Source: Nonomuraea spiralis (lineage in GTDB: Bacteria; Actinomycetota; Actinomycetes; Streptosporangiales; Streptosporangiaceae). From it: DNA of 61,358 bases. The stretch covers positions 1 to 61,358 of the forward strand of contig NZ_BMRC01000044.1 of the NCBI RefSeq assembly GCF_014648435.1, in the 5' to 3' direction. Numbering within the stretch: the first letter of the stretch is position 1; each line of letters opens with the position of its first letter. The translations under genes and the position numbers were made by a program. The notes under the pieces were generated by a model. It was not told the origin of the DNA and searched no databases. It worked only from the letters and a program-made list of their open reading frames with translations. This document shows positions 1-8,563 of this stretch, one piece after another.

Positions 1-2
1 CG

Positions 3-94
3 GTGTTTCGTTCTTCTTGGTCGTTGAACCAACTACCGGAGACCTCTTCGTTCAACGATCACCGACACGCCTCACACGTGATCTTTCGAAACAC
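3..94. repeat. nested inverted repeats after the histidine kinase
   Basis: Two nested inverted repeats lie just past the kinase stop codon: an outer pair GTGTTTCG (3-10) / CGAAACAC (87-94) and an inner pair CGTTGAAC (22-29) / GTTCAACG (50-57). The stretch is less GC-rich than its surroundings. It could terminate kinase transcription or be the edge of an element cut by the window; the sequence left of base 1 is not available, so the choice is open. Confidence 0.5.
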
Positions 95-97
95 GGC

Positions 98-1462
98 CTA
101 GGCGCGGTGCAGCGGCAGGCGGGCGATCAGACGGGCGCCCGGGCTGTGGTCGGCGACCTTGAGGGTGCCGCCGTGGGAGGCGCAGATCTCGCGGGACAGG
201 GCCAGCCCGAGCCCGCTGCCGCCCTTCTCCTTCCTGCGGGCCGCCTCCAGACGGGTGAAACGCTCGAAGACGCGCTCGCGGTCCTCGGGCGGGATGCCGT
301 CGCCGTCGTCGGTGACCGAGACGTAGACGTGCTCGCCCTCCACCCAGATCCGCAGGTCGATCCGGCTGGCCGCGTGGCGGGTGGCGTTGTCGAGCAGGTT
401 GGTCAGCAGGCGGTCGAGCTGGACCGGGGAGCCGAGGACCAGGGCGCGGCCGCACGTGTCCAGGACGATGGGGATCTTGCCGCCCGCGCGGCGGCGTACC
501 TGCTCCTCGGCCAGGCGGCACAGGTCGACGATGCGGCGGTCGGGGATGGCGCCGGCGTCCAGGCGGGCCAGCATGAGGAGCTCGTCGATGATGCCGGTGA
601 GGCGTTCGGCGGCGGCCAGGGCGCGGGCGCCGGTGGCCGGCCAGTCGGTCTCGGCGGGGTAGGAGTTGGCGACCTCAAGCTGCGTACGCAGCGCGGAGAT
701 GGGGCTGCGCAGCTCGTGGGAGGCGTCGGCGACGAAGCGGCGCTGGGTCTCGGCGGAGCGTTCGAGCCGGTCGAGGGTGTGGTTGGTGGTGGTGGCCAGG
801 TCGGTGATCTCGTCGCCGGTGTCGGAGACGGAGACACGCCGGCTGAGGTCGCGGCCGGTGATCTCGGCGAGTTCGGCGCGGATGCGTTCGACCGGGCGCA
901 GCGCGGAGGCGACCACGACCCAGGTGATGCCGGCGACGATCACGAGGGCCATGGGGGTGCCCAGGAACACCATGGCGTTCAGCCAGGACAGCGCCCGGTT
1001 GACGTCGCTGAGCGAGGAGGCGCCGTACACCGTGACCAGCTCCCCGCTGGGGGTGTGCACCTGGATCGCCATGATCAGGTACTGGGCCTCCTTCTCGTCC
1101 CTGAGGCCGGTGAGCGTGCTCTCGGTGCTGTAGATCGTCTCCGGTTTGTCCACCTGGATGCCCGTCAGGCGCTGGCCGCGCAGCCCGGGGCTGCTGGCGA
1201 TGACGCGGCCGTCGGCGGAGACCACCTGAAGGAGCTGCACCCGGGCCGGGGCCTCAAGCGTGGGGGAGAGCTGCCCGGCGCGTGCCTCGCTGGCCACCCT
1301 GCGTACGGCCAGCTCCACCCGGGTCTCCACGAGACCGTGCAGGTTGTCCGGCCCGAGCGTGAGCGTGAGCGTGCCCGTGACGGCCAGGACCACTGCCGCC
1401 ACCAATGTCGCGAGAGTGGTCAGGCGCCCACGTATCGAGCGGGGAAAGAGCCTTTTCGCCAT
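98..1462 (-). CDS. HAMP-domain sensor histidine kinase
   Basis: Membrane-bound two-component sensor kinase, 454 residues from the ATG at 1462. Two membrane spans (about 15-37 and 168-190) flank a roughly 130-residue extracytoplasmic sensor region, followed by HAMP (about 188-240), the H-box with phospho-acceptor H249 (ASHELRSP), the N-box around N355/N359 and G boxes DDGDG (385-389) and GSGLGL (415-420). All catalytic motifs look intact. A longer in-frame reading to 1660 exists but adds an uncharged-looking, implausible N-terminus. No response regulator is adjacent: the gene upstream is a divergent CtaG-like gene. The partner may lie left of the window or elsewhere, and the ligand is unknown. 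Confidence 0.9.
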   Translation of the reverse strand: MAKRLFPRSIRGRLTTLATLVAAVVLAVTGTLTLTLGPDNLHGLVETRVELAVRRVASEARAGQLSPTLEAPARVQLLQVVSADGRVIASSPGLRGQRLTGIQVDKPETIYSTESTLTGLRDEKEAQYLIMAIQVHTPSGELVTVYGASSLSDVNRALSWLNAMVFLGTPMALVIVAGITWVVVASALRPVERIRAELAEITGRDLSRRVSVSDTGDEITDLATTTNHTLDRLERSAETQRRFVADASHELRSPISALRTQLEVANSYPAETDWPATGARALAAAERLTGIIDELLMLARLDAGAIPDRRIVDLCRLAEEQVRRRAGGKIPIVLDTCGRALVLGSPVQLDRLLTNLLDNATRHAASRIDLRIWVEGEHVYVSVTDDGDGIPPEDRERVFERFTRLEAARRKEKGGSGLGLALSREICASHGGTLKVADHSPGARLIARLPLHRA

Positions 1463-1680
1463 CCCCCAGAGACCTACCCATAAGGATTCGAACTGGGCAA
1501 ATGCCGGATCGAGATTCGGCAAGCGGCCCGCAAAGAGGCGTGTTCCCGTCGGGCGACCCCGGTATGCGGTCGAATAGTTGATCACGTGCGAGGCGCCGGA
1601 GTGCGACGGCGGACCGCCCCGCCGCGCGCGCCGGCCGGGCGTGGGTGGCCGCCGCAACACATGGGCAAGGTGATCGAGCT

Positions 1681-2565
1681 GTGCCGCACCACCACCTGAG
1701 CGAGTCCTGGGCCGCGCCGGCGCTCGTCGTGCTGATCACGTACGCGGTGCTGGCCACGCGGACGGCGTGGAGCCGGTGGCGTACCGCGAGCTTCGTCGGC
1801 GGCGGCGCGCTGCTGACCGTGGCGCTCACCGATCCCGTCGCCTCGCTGGCCACGACCGACCTGCGCGGCCAGACGCTGCAACACCTGCTGATCGGCATGC
1901 TCGCGCCCCTGGCTCTGGTGATGGGCGCGCCGGTGACGCTGCTGCTGCGCTCGCTGCCGGTCGCGTACGCGCGCCGCGTGACCCGGGCGCTCCGCGGCAC
2001 CGCCGTGCACCTGCTGGCCAACCCGTGGACGGCCCTGGCGCTCAGCGCGGGCGGCACGGCGGCCCTGTACTGCACCCCCTTGTACGGGTTCGTCCCCGTG
2101 CCGCTCGCGCACGCGTACGTCCTGCTGACCGGCTACCTGTTCGCCTGGGTCGTCGCCGGTCCCGACCCCGCGCCGCGCCGCCCGCCGATGCCGGTACGGG
2201 TAGCCGTGCTGGCGGTGGCGGCCGCCGCGCACGCGGGCCTGTCGCAGCTCATGTACGCCGCCCGTACGGACCCGCCGGTGCCGGCCGGCCAGCTCAGGGG
2301 CGCGGTGGAGATCATGTGTTACGGCGGCGACGTGTGCGGGCTGCTGCTCGCCCTGGCCCTGGCCGTCACCTGGCGGCTGCGGCGCGACCCGGAGGCGGCC
2401 GACGTGGAACTGCTCGCCCCCGGCTTCACCGTCCGGGTTCCGGGCGTGCCCGAGCCCGCCGGGCGGGTCGCCGTACTGGACCGCGAGCCCCCGAGGACGT
2501 CGGGCCCGCTCACCCCCTTCGAGTACGGCGACGAACTGGACCACCCGGACCCGGCCGACCTCTAG
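1681..2565 (+). CDS. cytochrome c oxidase assembly protein, CtaG/Caa3 type
   Basis: Polytopic membrane protein of 294 residues with about seven predicted spans, resembling the caa3-type CtaG family linked to copper delivery and assembly of haem-copper oxidases. Seen: an N-terminal HHH cluster, a span beginning QHLLIG and a late HAGLSQLMY segment, placing histidines near membrane faces as in that family. GTG at 1681 is chosen because AAGGTGAT (1666-1673) sits at good spacing; the in-frame ATG at 1645 has no ribosome binding site. The last stop shares a CTAG with the convergent MFS gene. The assembly role is inferred from the family. Confidence 0.75.
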   Translation: MPHHHLSESWAAPALVVLITYAVLATRTAWSRWRTASFVGGGALLTVALTDPVASLATTDLRGQTLQHLLIGMLAPLALVMGAPVTLLLRSLPVAYARRVTRALRGTAVHLLANPWTALALSAGGTAALYCTPLYGFVPVPLAHAYVLLTGYLFAWVVAGPDPAPRRPPMPVRVAVLAVAAAAHAGLSQLMYAARTDPPVPAGQLRGAVEIMCYGGDVCGLLLALALAVTWRLRRDPEAADVELLAPGFTVRVPGVPEPAGRVAVLDREPPRTSGPLTPFEYGDELDHPDPADL

Positions 2566-3971
2566 CCAGGGGCGGCGGTGCGCGAGCGGAGGAGGTCGTA
2601 GAGGGCGGCCACCAGGGCCACCAGCACGAACGCCAGCACCACCAGCAGGCCGTGCCGGAAGGCCGTCGGCCACCCCTGCGGCAGCGCGCCGAAGAACGTC
2701 GAGCCCGCCGCCGCGATGCCGATCGCCGAGCCGAGCCGCTGCCCGGTCTGCAGCACCCCGGCCGCGCTGCCGCCGCCCTCGGGCGGTACCTCCGACAACG
2801 TGATCGCCTGGTTGGGCGAGATCACCAGCCCGCTGCCGATGCCCGCCACCAGCAGCGGCAGCGCGGTCGCCGCGCCCACGCCGGGGCCCGGCACCAGCAG
2901 GGTCGCCGCCATGGTCGCCAGCAGTCCCGCGATCACCGTCCCGAGCCCCACAGTGACCACCTTTCTGCCCGCCCGACCGACGAGCCGGCCGCCGACCACC
3001 GACGACCCGGCCGACCCGAGCGCGAACGGCGTGATCGACAGACCGGCCAGCAGCGGGCTGTAACCCTCACCGCTCTGGAGGTAGAGGGTGAAGATGAAGA
3101 AGATCCCGGTGAAGCCGGCGAAGTAGAACAGGGCGATGGCCGACCCGACGCTGTAGGAGCGCTTGGCGAACAACGACAGGTTCACCAGCGGCTCCCTGCG
3201 GTACCGCCGCTCCCAGAGCACGAACCCGGCCAGCACGGCGAGCGAGGCCGGCAGGAGCAGCCACTTGGCCTCGCCCTTCCACTGGTGCTGCTGGATGAAC
3301 GGCAGCAGCAGGCCCGCCACGCCCACCCCGAGCAGCAGCACGCCGACCGGGTCCATGCTCTCCCGCCGCCCGCTCCGCGCGAGCCCAGGGGCGGGCCCGG
3401 GCAGCAGCTTCCAGGCCAGCGGCAGCAGCACGATCCCGATCGGCACGTTCACCAGGAACACCCACCGCCAGCCCTGCTCGGCCCCGAACCCGGTGACCAG
3501 CGCGCCGCCGATCAGCGGCCCGGCGGCGGTGGACACGCCGATGGTCGCCCCGAGCGCGCCGAAGGCCCGTCCTCGTTCGTGGCCCAGGAACATCTGCTGG
3601 ATCAGGCCGGACACCTGCGGGTTCAGCATCCCGGCGGCCATGCCCTGCACCAGCCTGGCCGCGATCAGCACCGGCATGCTCCAGGCGAACCCGCAGGCCG
3701 CGCTGGATGCCGTGAACGCCACCACACCCCACATGAACAGCGCCCGGCGGCTCCGGGCGTCGCCCATCCGGCCCGCCGGGACCAGCAGCAGGCCGAACGT
3801 GAGCGCGTAGCCCGACAACGTCCACTGCAGGCCGGCGGCGGAGGCGTGCAGGCCCTCGCGGATCGAGGGCAGGGCCACGTTGACGATGCTCACGTCCAGG
3901 CCCGCCATGAACGCCGCCACCAGGCACACACCCAGTGCCCGCCGGCGCGTGTCGGAACCGGATGCCTGCAT
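2562..3971 (-). CDS. MFS drug-efflux transporter, DHA2 (14-span) type
   Basis: Major facilitator protein of 469 residues, expected to export hydrophobic or cationic compounds by proton antiport. The N-terminal pattern FMAGLDVSIVNVALPSI is the DHA2 motif-D region, GRMGDARSRR is the motif-A loop between spans 2 and 3, and AGPLIGGAL is antiporter motif C in span 5. Length and hydrophobicity fit 14 spans (EmrB/QacA group). It is transcribed away from the NCS1 permease gene through a 109-bp intergenic region and shows no adjacent regulator. The substrate cannot be told from sequence. Confidence 0.92.
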   Translation of the reverse strand: MQASGSDTRRRALGVCLVAAFMAGLDVSIVNVALPSIREGLHASAAGLQWTLSGYALTFGLLLVPAGRMGDARSRRALFMWGVVAFTASSAACGFAWSMPVLIAARLVQGMAAGMLNPQVSGLIQQMFLGHERGRAFGALGATIGVSTAAGPLIGGALVTGFGAEQGWRWVFLVNVPIGIVLLPLAWKLLPGPAPGLARSGRRESMDPVGVLLLGVGVAGLLLPFIQQHQWKGEAKWLLLPASLAVLAGFVLWERRYRREPLVNLSLFAKRSYSVGSAIALFYFAGFTGIFFIFTLYLQSGEGYSPLLAGLSITPFALGSAGSSVVGGRLVGRAGRKVVTVGLGTVIAGLLATMAATLLVPGPGVGAATALPLLVAGIGSGLVISPNQAITLSEVPPEGGGSAAGVLQTGQRLGSAIGIAAAGSTFFGALPQGWPTAFRHGLLVVLAFVLVALVAALYDLLRSRTAAPG

Positions 3972-4080
3972 CGCGACCTCTCTGCGGGACAGGGGCCGCG
4001 ATCATGATTCCCCGCAGGCTGGGAAATATCGTCCGTGGCGGACAATGATTTCTTTGCCGGCCCCCCGCGAAGGAGCGATC

Positions 4081-5475
4081 ATGGACACGATGGCCGTGGA
4101 GCGCAACGGCATCAACGCCGTACCCGAGAGCGAGCGGCACGGAAGACCTTCCGGCCTGTTCTGGCCCTGGGCGGGGGCGAACCTCTCCCTGTTCGGCGTG
4201 GCGTTCGGTGTGTACGTGGTCGGGCTCGGCCTGGGCGTCGTCCCCGCCATCGTGACCGGGACCGTCGGGTACGCGCTGTCGTTCCTGCTGGTCGGCCTGG
4301 TCGCCGTCGCGGGCAGCCGGTCAGGCGTGCCGACGATGACGCTGGGCCGGGCGCCCTTCGGCTACCAGGGCAACAAGCTGCCCGCGGTGTTGTCGTACGT
4401 CTCGAACGTGGGATGGGAGATCGTGCTCGTCACGCTCTCCGCGCAGAGCGGCGCGGCCGTGCTGCGGCGCGTGGCGCCCGGGATCCCCGGCACGACCGCC
4501 ACCGCGGCCTGCTTCGCCGTCTCGGCGCTGGTCGTGATCGCCGTCGGTGTGTACGGCCACGCCATGATCATGGCCGTCCAGCGCTACCTGACGTACGCGT
4601 TCGTCGTGCTGACCGTCGTCTACGTGATCCTCATGGCCCCCAAGCTCGGCGGCGCGCTGGAGACGACGGCGGGGCCCGGCGGCTGGGTGGGCGGCGTCAT
4701 CCTGGCCATGACCCTGCTCGGCCTGGGCTGGGTCAACTGCGGCGCCGACTACTCCCGATACCTGCCCGCCGCCTCCCGGCCCAGGTCGGTGGCCCTGTGG
4801 ACGATGCTGGGCGGCGCGCTGCCGCCGATGGTGCTGCTGGTCTTCGGCGTGCTGCTGGCCGGCGGTGACCCGAAGCTGGGCGAGGCGGCGGGCGGCGACC
4901 CGGTGGGCGCGCTGGCGGCGGCGCTGCCGACCTGGTTCCTGCTGCCGTACCTGCTGACCGTCATCGGCGGTTTCCTGGCCGGGGCGATCATGGACATCTA
5001 CTCGTCGGGGTTGTCGATGCTGGCGCTCGGCGTGCCGGTCAGGCGGCACTACGCGGTGCTGATCGACGGGGCCCTCATGGTGCTCGGCGGCTACTACCTG
5101 CTGTTCGTCTCGGACAACTTCTTCGGCACCTTCCAGGCGTTCCTGGCGATCATCGGCGTGGTGATGGCCGCCTGGGTGGCGATCTTCCTGGTCGACATGT
5201 GGCGGCTGCGCGACGGCGGCCGGGCCTACGACGAGCGGCTGCTGCGCCCGGGAGCGCCCGCCGTCAACTGGGCCGGCCTGGTCTCGCTGGTCGTGGCCTC
5301 GGTCACGGGCATCGGCCTGATCACGTCCGCGGACGAGCACATCGCGGCGGTCGTCGGGTTCCTGATGAGCGACGAGCTGCGCGGCAGCACGTTCGGGGCG
5401 GCCAACATCGGGGTGGTCATCGCGCTGGTGCTGGCCGGGCTGCTCTACTTCGTGCTCACCCTGCGACGCCGCTGA
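4081..5475 (+). CDS. NCS1-family purine/cytosine permease
   Basis: Twelve-span nucleobase transporter of the NCS1 family, 464 residues. The GxxPTMTLGRAPFGYQG-like stretch in the first quarter and the GVxLxxLGLGWVNCGADYSRYLP-like segment mid-protein are typical of bacterial cytosine/purine permeases of the CodB group. The ATG at 4081 is preceded by GAAGGAG (4069-4075), which decides the start over the in-frame upstream reading. No deaminase or nucleobase hydrolase gene is adjacent, so the substrate (cytosine, purine, allantoin or other) stays open. Confidence 0.88.
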   Translation: MDTMAVERNGINAVPESERHGRPSGLFWPWAGANLSLFGVAFGVYVVGLGLGVVPAIVTGTVGYALSFLLVGLVAVAGSRSGVPTMTLGRAPFGYQGNKLPAVLSYVSNVGWEIVLVTLSAQSGAAVLRRVAPGIPGTTATAACFAVSALVVIAVGVYGHAMIMAVQRYLTYAFVVLTVVYVILMAPKLGGALETTAGPGGWVGGVILAMTLLGLGWVNCGADYSRYLPAASRPRSVALWTMLGGALPPMVLLVFGVLLAGGDPKLGEAAGGDPVGALAAALPTWFLLPYLLTVIGGFLAGAIMDIYSSGLSMLALGVPVRRHYAVLIDGALMVLGGYYLLFVSDNFFGTFQAFLAIIGVVMAAWVAIFLVDMWRLRDGGRAYDERLLRPGAPAVNWAGLVSLVVASVTGIGLITSADEHIAAVVGFLMSDELRGSTFGAANIGVVIALVLAGLLYFVLTLRRR

Positions 5476-5515
5476 CCTACCGGGCCAGGGAAGGTTCCAT
5501 TACTGTTGGTGAACA

Positions 5516-6034
5516 ATGATGGACTTTCCGTGGTTGTCGCCGGTGTTGCGACTGCTGAGATGGGCCGTTCACGGCACTTTCTGGGCGTTGCTGGTGATCG
5601 CCCTGGCGTCCGTGCTGGACGAGGGGCGGTCCGTCGAGGTCGCGGGAGGCGTGCTGCTCGGCGTGCTCTACGGCGTGGGGCAGGTGCTTCAGGGTGACCC
5701 GCCGCACCTCGCCGGGCCTGGCCGGGCGGCGCTCGGACGGGTGTGGCTGGGGCTGGTGACCGCGTGCTGGGCCGTCCTGGCCGTGGCCGCGGCGCCGTTC
5801 GTGTGGGCGGCGTTCCCGCTGCTGTTCGCGTACCTGCGGTTGCTGCCGGTGTGGGCGGGGACGTTCGGGGTCACGCTGCTGACGTCGGCGGCGATCGTGG
5901 CGGCGGGATGGCACGCGGGCGAGTTGTCCGCGGCGCTCGTGCTGGGGCCGCTCGCGGGAGCGGTGGTGGTGAGCTCGCTGGCGCTGGCCTACGAGACGCT
6001 GTGCGCCGAATGGGCCCGCCCGCCCGTGCGGTGA
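5516..6034 (+). CDS. membrane protein resembling the sensor half of a NarL-type kinase
   Basis: A 172-residue membrane protein with about five spans. The C-terminal part (LGPLAGAVVVSSLALAYETL) resembles the end of the membrane module of actinobacterial NarL-type sensor kinases, where the dimerisation/phosphotransfer helix normally follows. Here the protein stops about 12 residues later, and no kinase domain is seen in any frame before the convergent zinc-ribbon gene at 6037. It is therefore either a truncated kinase remnant or a stand-alone membrane sensor. The ATG pair at 5516/5519 has a weak GGTGA upstream. Function unknown. Confidence 0.6.
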   Translation: MMDFPWLSPVLRLLRWAVHGTFWALLVIALASVLDEGRSVEVAGGVLLGVLYGVGQVLQGDPPHLAGPGRAALGRVWLGLVTACWAVLAVAAAPFVWAAFPLLFAYLRLLPVWAGTFGVTLLTSAAIVAAGWHAGELSAALVLGPLAGAVVVSSLALAYETLCAEWARPPVR

Positions 6035-6036
6035 GG

Positions 6037-6321
6037 TCAGCCGGGGCCCGGACGGTGCCAGGGCTCCAGGCGCAGGGCGGGGGAGTTCATCCGGTCCCTG
6101 AATTGGCGCGCCCTGGTCAGGCAGTCGGGACAGACGGGCTCGGGCACCGCGCGGGCCAGGGCCTCCGGGGTCGGCTCGCGCTGGGTGCCGAGCACCGACC
6201 GGTCCGGAGGCAGGCCGGTCTCCGGATCGATGGTGATCATCGTGACGTTCGCCGCGGTATAGGGGAACGTACGCTTGCACGCGAAGCAGGTGCCGATCGT
6301 GGTGATGTGGTCGTCTTCCAT
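6037..6321 (-). CDS. small protein with two CxxC pairs (zinc-ribbon-like)
   Basis: Short hypothetical protein of 94 residues. CFACK near residue 12-16 and CPDC near residue 64-67 form a plausible four-cysteine zinc site; the middle holds a TIDPETGLPPDR-like segment. The start at 6321 is set by a strong AAGGAGGG eight or so bases upstream; longer in-frame readings into 6735 are shadows of the CoA-binding gene. It may be co-transcribed with the CoA-binding protein gene upstream. I do not recognise a function; similar small zinc-ribbon proteins are common, uncharacterised and sometimes phage-associated, but nothing phage-like is nearby. Confidence 0.7.
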   Translation of the reverse strand: MEDDHITTIGTCFACKRTFPYTAANVTMITIDPETGLPPDRSVLGTQREPTPEALARAVPEPVCPDCLTRARQFRDRMNSPALRLEPWHRPGPG

Positions 6322-6374
6322 GGATCCGCCCTCCTTCACCGCACCGTACCTCGTGTCCGGGGATCGCGGAGGGG

Positions 6375-6794
6375 TCAGGGATTGCGGCGCAACGCCCACT
6401 CGACCGCGGGACAGCGGTCCATCACGACGTCGAGCCCGGCGTCGAGGGCGCGCTGCGCGGCGGCCTCGTCGATCACGCCGATGGGCAGCCACACGGCGCC
6501 CGCCCCGGCCGCGATGGCCTCGTCCACGACCTCGCCGGCGAACTCCGAACGCCGGTAGATCGCCACCACGTCGGCCTTGACCGGCACCTCGGCCACTGAC
6601 GTGTAGCCCGGCTCGCCCAGGACCGGCTTGCCGGCCGGGTGCACCGGGATGATCTTCTTGCCGCGCGACTGGATGCGCTCGGCCTGGTCGTAGGCCGTGC
6701 GCTGGGGGTCGTCGCTCAACCCCACGAAGACCCACGTGCCCGCGTCGTGCAGCAGGCTCCTGATCACACGCTGATCCGCGAAACGATCGTCCAT
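6375..6794 (-). CDS. CoA-binding domain protein (YccU type)
   Basis: A 139-residue single-domain Rossmann-fold protein of the CoA-binding family also found at the N-terminus of acyl-CoA synthetases. Seen: WVFVGLSDDPQRTAY at the first beta-loop, KIIPVHPAG and VWLPIGV segments that place cofactor-contacting loops, and a C-terminal VMDRCP motif typical of YccU proteins. Its length matches stand-alone members. GAGG stands five bases before the ATG at 6794. The biological role of this family is poorly defined; a CoA-ligand sensing or carrier role is inference. Confidence 0.88.
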   Translation of the reverse strand: MDDRFADQRVIRSLLHDAGTWVFVGLSDDPQRTAYDQAERIQSRGKKIIPVHPAGKPVLGEPGYTSVAEVPVKADVVAIYRRSEFAGEVVDEAIAAGAGAVWLPIGVIDEAAAQRALDAGLDVVMDRCPAVEWALRRNP

Positions 6795-6833
6795 GCCAGC
6801 CTCAACACGCCCGGCGCGCCGGCGCTTCCCGTC

Positions 6834-7598
6834 CTACGCCTGCGCGGTCGGCAGCACGACCACCTGGCGCAGGTTGACGTGCCGGGCCCGGCTGACGGTG
6901 TACCCGATCAGGTCGGCGACGTCCTCGGCGGTCAGCGGCGTGAACGCCTCGAACATGCCGGCGAGCTGCGTGCCCAGTTCGGCGTTGTCGATGTGGTCGC
7001 CGAGCTCGGTCGCGGTCAGGCCGGGTTCGAGGTTGGTCACCCGTACGCCCCTCGGGCCGAACTCCGGGCGCAGCGAGGCCGACAGGTGGGTCAGCGCGGC
7101 CTTGGTGGCGCCGTACACGGCGTAGTTCGGGAACGTCAGGTGGGCGCCGATCGAGGAGATGTTGACCAGGTCGGCCGTCCGGCCGGCGTCCGCGGCCGCC
7201 AGCAGGTCGGCCGCGAACGCCCCGGTGACGCGGAGCACGCCGGCGACGTTGGTGTCGAGCATGCGCGTCCACTCGTCGGTCCGGCCGCTGTCGATGGGGT
7301 TCGGCAACATCACGCCGGCCGCGTTGACGACCAGGTCCGGCCGGCCCAGCCCGTCGCGGACGACCTGCGCGGCGGCGGCCACGCTCGCCTCGTCGGTGAC
7401 GTCCACGGTGACGGGCAGCGCGGTGCCGCCGTCGGCGTCGATCTTGCCCGCCAGCTCGGCCAGCCGGTCGGCGCGGCGGGCGAGGAGGGCCACCTTGGCG
7501 CCGTTGGCGGCCAGGAGGCGGGCCGTGGCCTCGCCCATGCCGCTGGCGGCTCCGGTCACGACGGCGATGCGGCCCGAGAGGTTCTCGTAGTTCGTCAT
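6834..7598 (-). CDS. SDR-family oxidoreductase
   Basis: Classical short-chain dehydrogenase/reductase, 254 residues, with the NAD(P)-binding TGAASGMG motif near residue 15, the VNAAG strand motif, catalytic Ser in NISSIG and the YxxxK pair (YGATK). The loop after the second strand carries ARRADR, favouring NADPH. C-terminal features match actinobacterial SDRs annotated as oxidoreductases of unknown substrate. It is divergent from the MmyB-type regulator at 7677, which is likely to control it through the inverted repeat at 7641-7659. Confidence 0.93.
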   Translation of the reverse strand: MTNYENLSGRIAVVTGAASGMGEATARLLAANGAKVALLARRADRLAELAGKIDADGGTALPVTVDVTDEASVAAAAQVVRDGLGRPDLVVNAAGVMLPNPIDSGRTDEWTRMLDTNVAGVLRVTGAFAADLLAAADAGRTADLVNISSIGAHLTFPNYAVYGATKAALTHLSASLRPEFGPRGVRVTNLEPGLTATELGDHIDNAELGTQLAGMFEAFTPLTAEDVADLIGYTVSRARHVNLRQVVVLPTAQA

Positions 7599-7640
7599 GG
7601 CTCTCACCCTGGCCGAGGCCGGCGCTCTTACCCAGCGCAC

Positions 7641-7659
7641 GGCTTTTCCTGGTAAAGCC
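7641..7659. promoter_or_regulatory. inverted repeat between SDR and regulator genes
   Basis: GGCTTT (7641-7646) and AAAGCC (7654-7659) form a dyad with a 7-base spacer in the 78-bp divergent intergenic region. Its place makes it a reasonable operator for the regulator at 7677, but this is inferred from position only. Confidence 0.4.
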
Positions 7660-7676
7660 AGTACTACCCTGAAGCG

Positions 7677-8513
7677 ATGGAAGGTGATTTGGGGCAGTTT
7701 CTCCGTTCTCGTCGGGCCCGGATCCATCCGGAGGAGGCCGGGCTGCCCGCGTCGGGGCGGCGGCGGGTCACCGGGCTGCGGCGCGAGGAGGTCGCGCTGC
7801 TGGCCGGCGTGAGCGTCGACTACTACATCCGCCTTGAGCAGGAACGCGTCCAGAACGTCTCCGACGCCGTGCTCGACGCCGTCGCCCGGGTCCTGCGCAT
7901 GGACGACACCGAACGCGCCCACCTGCGCGACCTGCTGCGCCCGGTCCGGCACGCCGGGACCCCCGTCCTGCGCCCCGGGCTGAGCAGGCTGCTCGACCTG
8001 GCCGACGGCATGCCCGCGTTCGTCCTCGGGCCCCGGATGGACGTGCTGGCCTGGAACGCGCTGGCCGACCGCGTCAGCGGCTTCGCCGGCCTGCCGGACG
8101 ACCGGCGCAACCAGCTCGTACAGGTGTTCCTGGCCCCGCACACGCGCACCCTCTACCGCGACTGGGCCGACGTGGCCGCCGAGACGGTCGCGTACCTGCG
8201 GCTCTACGCCGGCCGCCACCCCGGCGACCCGCTGCTGCCCGCGCTGGTCGCCGAGTTGTCGGCGTCCCCCGACTTCGCACGCCTGTGGGAGGAGCACGGC
8301 GTCGCCGAGAAGACGTACGGGAGCAAGCGCCTGCGCCACCCCGAACTGGGCGAGCTGGACTTCGCGTACGAGACCCTGGCCGTGCCCGGCCAGCCCGACC
8401 TGCTGATCGTCATGTACACGGCCGACCCCGACTCGGAGACCGGCCGCACGCTCGCCCGGCTCCGGGAGGAGATCGGCGCCTCCCGGTCGCTCGCCCACGC
8501 CACGCCCGTCTGA
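7677..8513 (+). CDS. XRE-type regulator with MmyB-like ligand domain
   Basis: Transcription regulator of 278 residues: an N-terminal helix-turn-helix (about 1-75) containing the signature VTGLRREEVALLAGVS and YYIRLEQ, followed by an MmyB-like PAS-related ligand-binding domain (about 100-265). Such proteins often sit divergent to short-chain dehydrogenases and control them; that is the arrangement here with the SDR gene at 6834-7598. The ATG at 7677 lies six bases after TACCCT, suggesting a leaderless transcript. The ligand is unknown. Confidence 0.9.
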   Translation: MEGDLGQFLRSRRARIHPEEAGLPASGRRRVTGLRREEVALLAGVSVDYYIRLEQERVQNVSDAVLDAVARVLRMDDTERAHLRDLLRPVRHAGTPVLRPGLSRLLDLADGMPAFVLGPRMDVLAWNALADRVSGFAGLPDDRRNQLVQVFLAPHTRTLYRDWADVAAETVAYLRLYAGRHPGDPLLPALVAELSASPDFARLWEEHGVAEKTYGSKRLRHPELGELDFAYETLAVPGQPDLLIVMYTADPDSETGRTLARLREEIGASRSLAHATPV

Positions 8514-8563
8514 CGGCGCGCCCGATCTTGACCGGGGCCCGGCCGGTCGGCATCGTGGGACGG

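Noticed and set aside
1484..1497. Minus-strand CCCAGTTCGAATCC resembles the T-arm of a tRNA
   Set aside because: The five bases on each side cannot pair as a T-stem, and no acceptor stem or anticodon arm can be drawn.
1767..4007. Plus-strand open frame of 746 codons over CtaG and the MFS gene
   Set aside because: Low-complexity Arg/Pro/Gly translation spanning two recognisable genes in other frames; typical GC-rich shadow.
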